Origin: Filomicrobium sp. | GTDB taxonomy: Bacteria; Pseudomonadota; Alphaproteobacteria; Rhizobiales; Hyphomicrobiaceae | Direction: 5' to 3' | Length of the DNA: 7,301 nucleotides | Assembly (NCBI GenBank): GCA_021775655.1 | Contig: JAJFHK010000032.1 | Location: forward strand, 1-7,301 | Shown: positions 7,004-7,301 of the stretch, piece by piece | Numbering within the stretch: position 1 is the first letter of the stretch | Layout of the letters: each line of letters starts with the position of its first letter | Notes under the pieces: generated by a model | The model's database searches: none | Told to the model about the DNA's origin: nothing | Seen by the model: the letters and a program-made list of their open reading frames with translations, nothing else | Made by a program: the position numbers and the translations under genes

Positions 7004-7008
7004 CCTCC
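7004..7008 (-). promoter_or_regulatory. ribosome binding site of sodB
   Basis: On the minus strand GGAGG lies 10 bases before the sodB ATG (6993-6991). It is a near-ideal Shine-Dalgarno sequence and confirms the start. Confidence 0.75.
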
Positions 7009-7244
7009 AGTAATTACACATCTGAACGTGCGCACGAGTTGCCCGCAACCTAGCCGTTCACCAAGTGTGGTGCAACGCATCACGGCGCGGGAGGTTCCGA
7101 AATTCTATTTGTTCAGTAGTGTTGAAGCAGGACCGGCCAAATCGAAGGGCAGAGAGGAAAGATTGGGTCAACACCGACCCCAGCCAAATCGTCATTATTG
7201 GGAAAAAAGCGATCCGCAGGACACGGAATGGGGCGCGAAAATGC
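7009..7244. other. noncoding region upstream of sodB, probably holding its promoter
   Basis: No protein with recognisable features is encoded here on either strand; open frames of 73-74 codons exist in both directions but lack a ribosome binding site and any family resemblance. The sodB promoter should lie in this stretch, but I cannot pick a convincing -35/-10 pair. A 9-base direct repeat GCCAAATCG occurs at 7136 and 7183, and GGGTC/GACCC arms (7165-7169, 7176-7180) could form a small hairpin. Confidence 0.45.
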
Positions 7245-7281
7245 AAAAGTGAAAGGGTGCGGTGCCCTGGACACCGCACCC
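7245..7281 (-). terminator. probable intrinsic terminator of a minus-strand gene right of the window
   Basis: A perfect 10-base-pair inverted repeat (7255-7264 with 7272-7281) surrounds a 7-base loop. On the minus strand the stem is followed directly by TTTCACTTTT (7254-7245) and further T-rich sequence, as in an intrinsic terminator. On the plus strand the following bases (ATTCGGATC) are not T-rich. The gene it would serve is not in the window. Confidence 0.6.
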
Positions 7282-7301
7282 ATTCGGATCACGCCGGGGA
7301 A

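Noticed and set aside
7011..7080. Possible sodB promoter boxes on the minus strand, such as TTGCAC-17-TAGGTT or a TGTAAT -10
   Set aside because: The first pair matches consensus at only about half the bases. The TGTAAT has no -35 partner and would place the transcript start on top of the ribosome binding site.
7196..7225. Second terminator on the minus strand at a run of six Ts (GCGGATCGCTTTTTT)
   Set aside because: The only stems before the T run are 3-4 base pairs, too weak to support a call next to the much stronger hairpin at 7255-7281.
7028..7252. 74-codon plus-strand frame ending just before the right-edge hairpin
   Set aside because: It has no ribosome binding site, biased low-information composition and no family resemblance, and the hairpin after it lacks a T run on this strand.

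Overview
The window looks like ordinary core chromosome from an alphaproteobacterium, most likely of the Hyphomicrobiales (Rhizobiales) type. Two observations support this. The proteins resemble alphaproteobacterial families (an RNase J with a HAHEDH metal motif, a BirA without a DNA-binding domain, a DUF1467 membrane protein). The order nuoM-nuoN-birA-rnj-mce-DUF1467 is, from general knowledge, a conserved alphaproteobacterial arrangement. There is no coaX (type III pantothenate kinase) gene between birA and rnj; I recall coaX there in several other alphaproteobacterial orders, so its absence weakly favours Hyphomicrobiales. The taxon is an inference, and no database search was possible.

Positions 1-6107 hold six plus-strand genes separated by gaps of only 7 to 99 bases, probably one long transcription unit that continues a nuo operon from the left. 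It begins inside nuoM (about 80 N-terminal residues lie outside the window), followed by complete nuoN, birA (biotin-protein ligase), rnj (ribonuclease J), mce (methylmalonyl-CoA epimerase) and a small two-helix DUF1467 membrane protein. NuoM and NuoN are proton-pumping membrane subunits of respiratory complex I. BirA biotinylates carboxylases such as propionyl-CoA carboxylase, and Mce acts on the product of that carboxylase, so those two genes touch the same propionate/odd-chain route. RNase J is a general RNA-processing enzyme.

Positions 6108-6399 are a convergent noncoding spacer. It contains a good intrinsic terminator for the minus-strand gene on its right but no clear terminator for the operon on its left. 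Positions 6400-6993 encode an iron/manganese superoxide dismutase (sodB type) on the minus strand, with a clear ribosome binding site. Positions 6994-7301 have no credible gene. They carry the sodB leader and, at the right edge, a strong hairpin oriented as a terminator for a minus-strand gene beyond the window.

I see no mobile element, CRISPR array, phage gene, tRNA or rRNA, and no sign of a new biological system. The second-look items are small: palindromes in the rnj leader, the two terminators, the junction where the conserved gene block ends, and an unusual residue in the superoxide dismutase.
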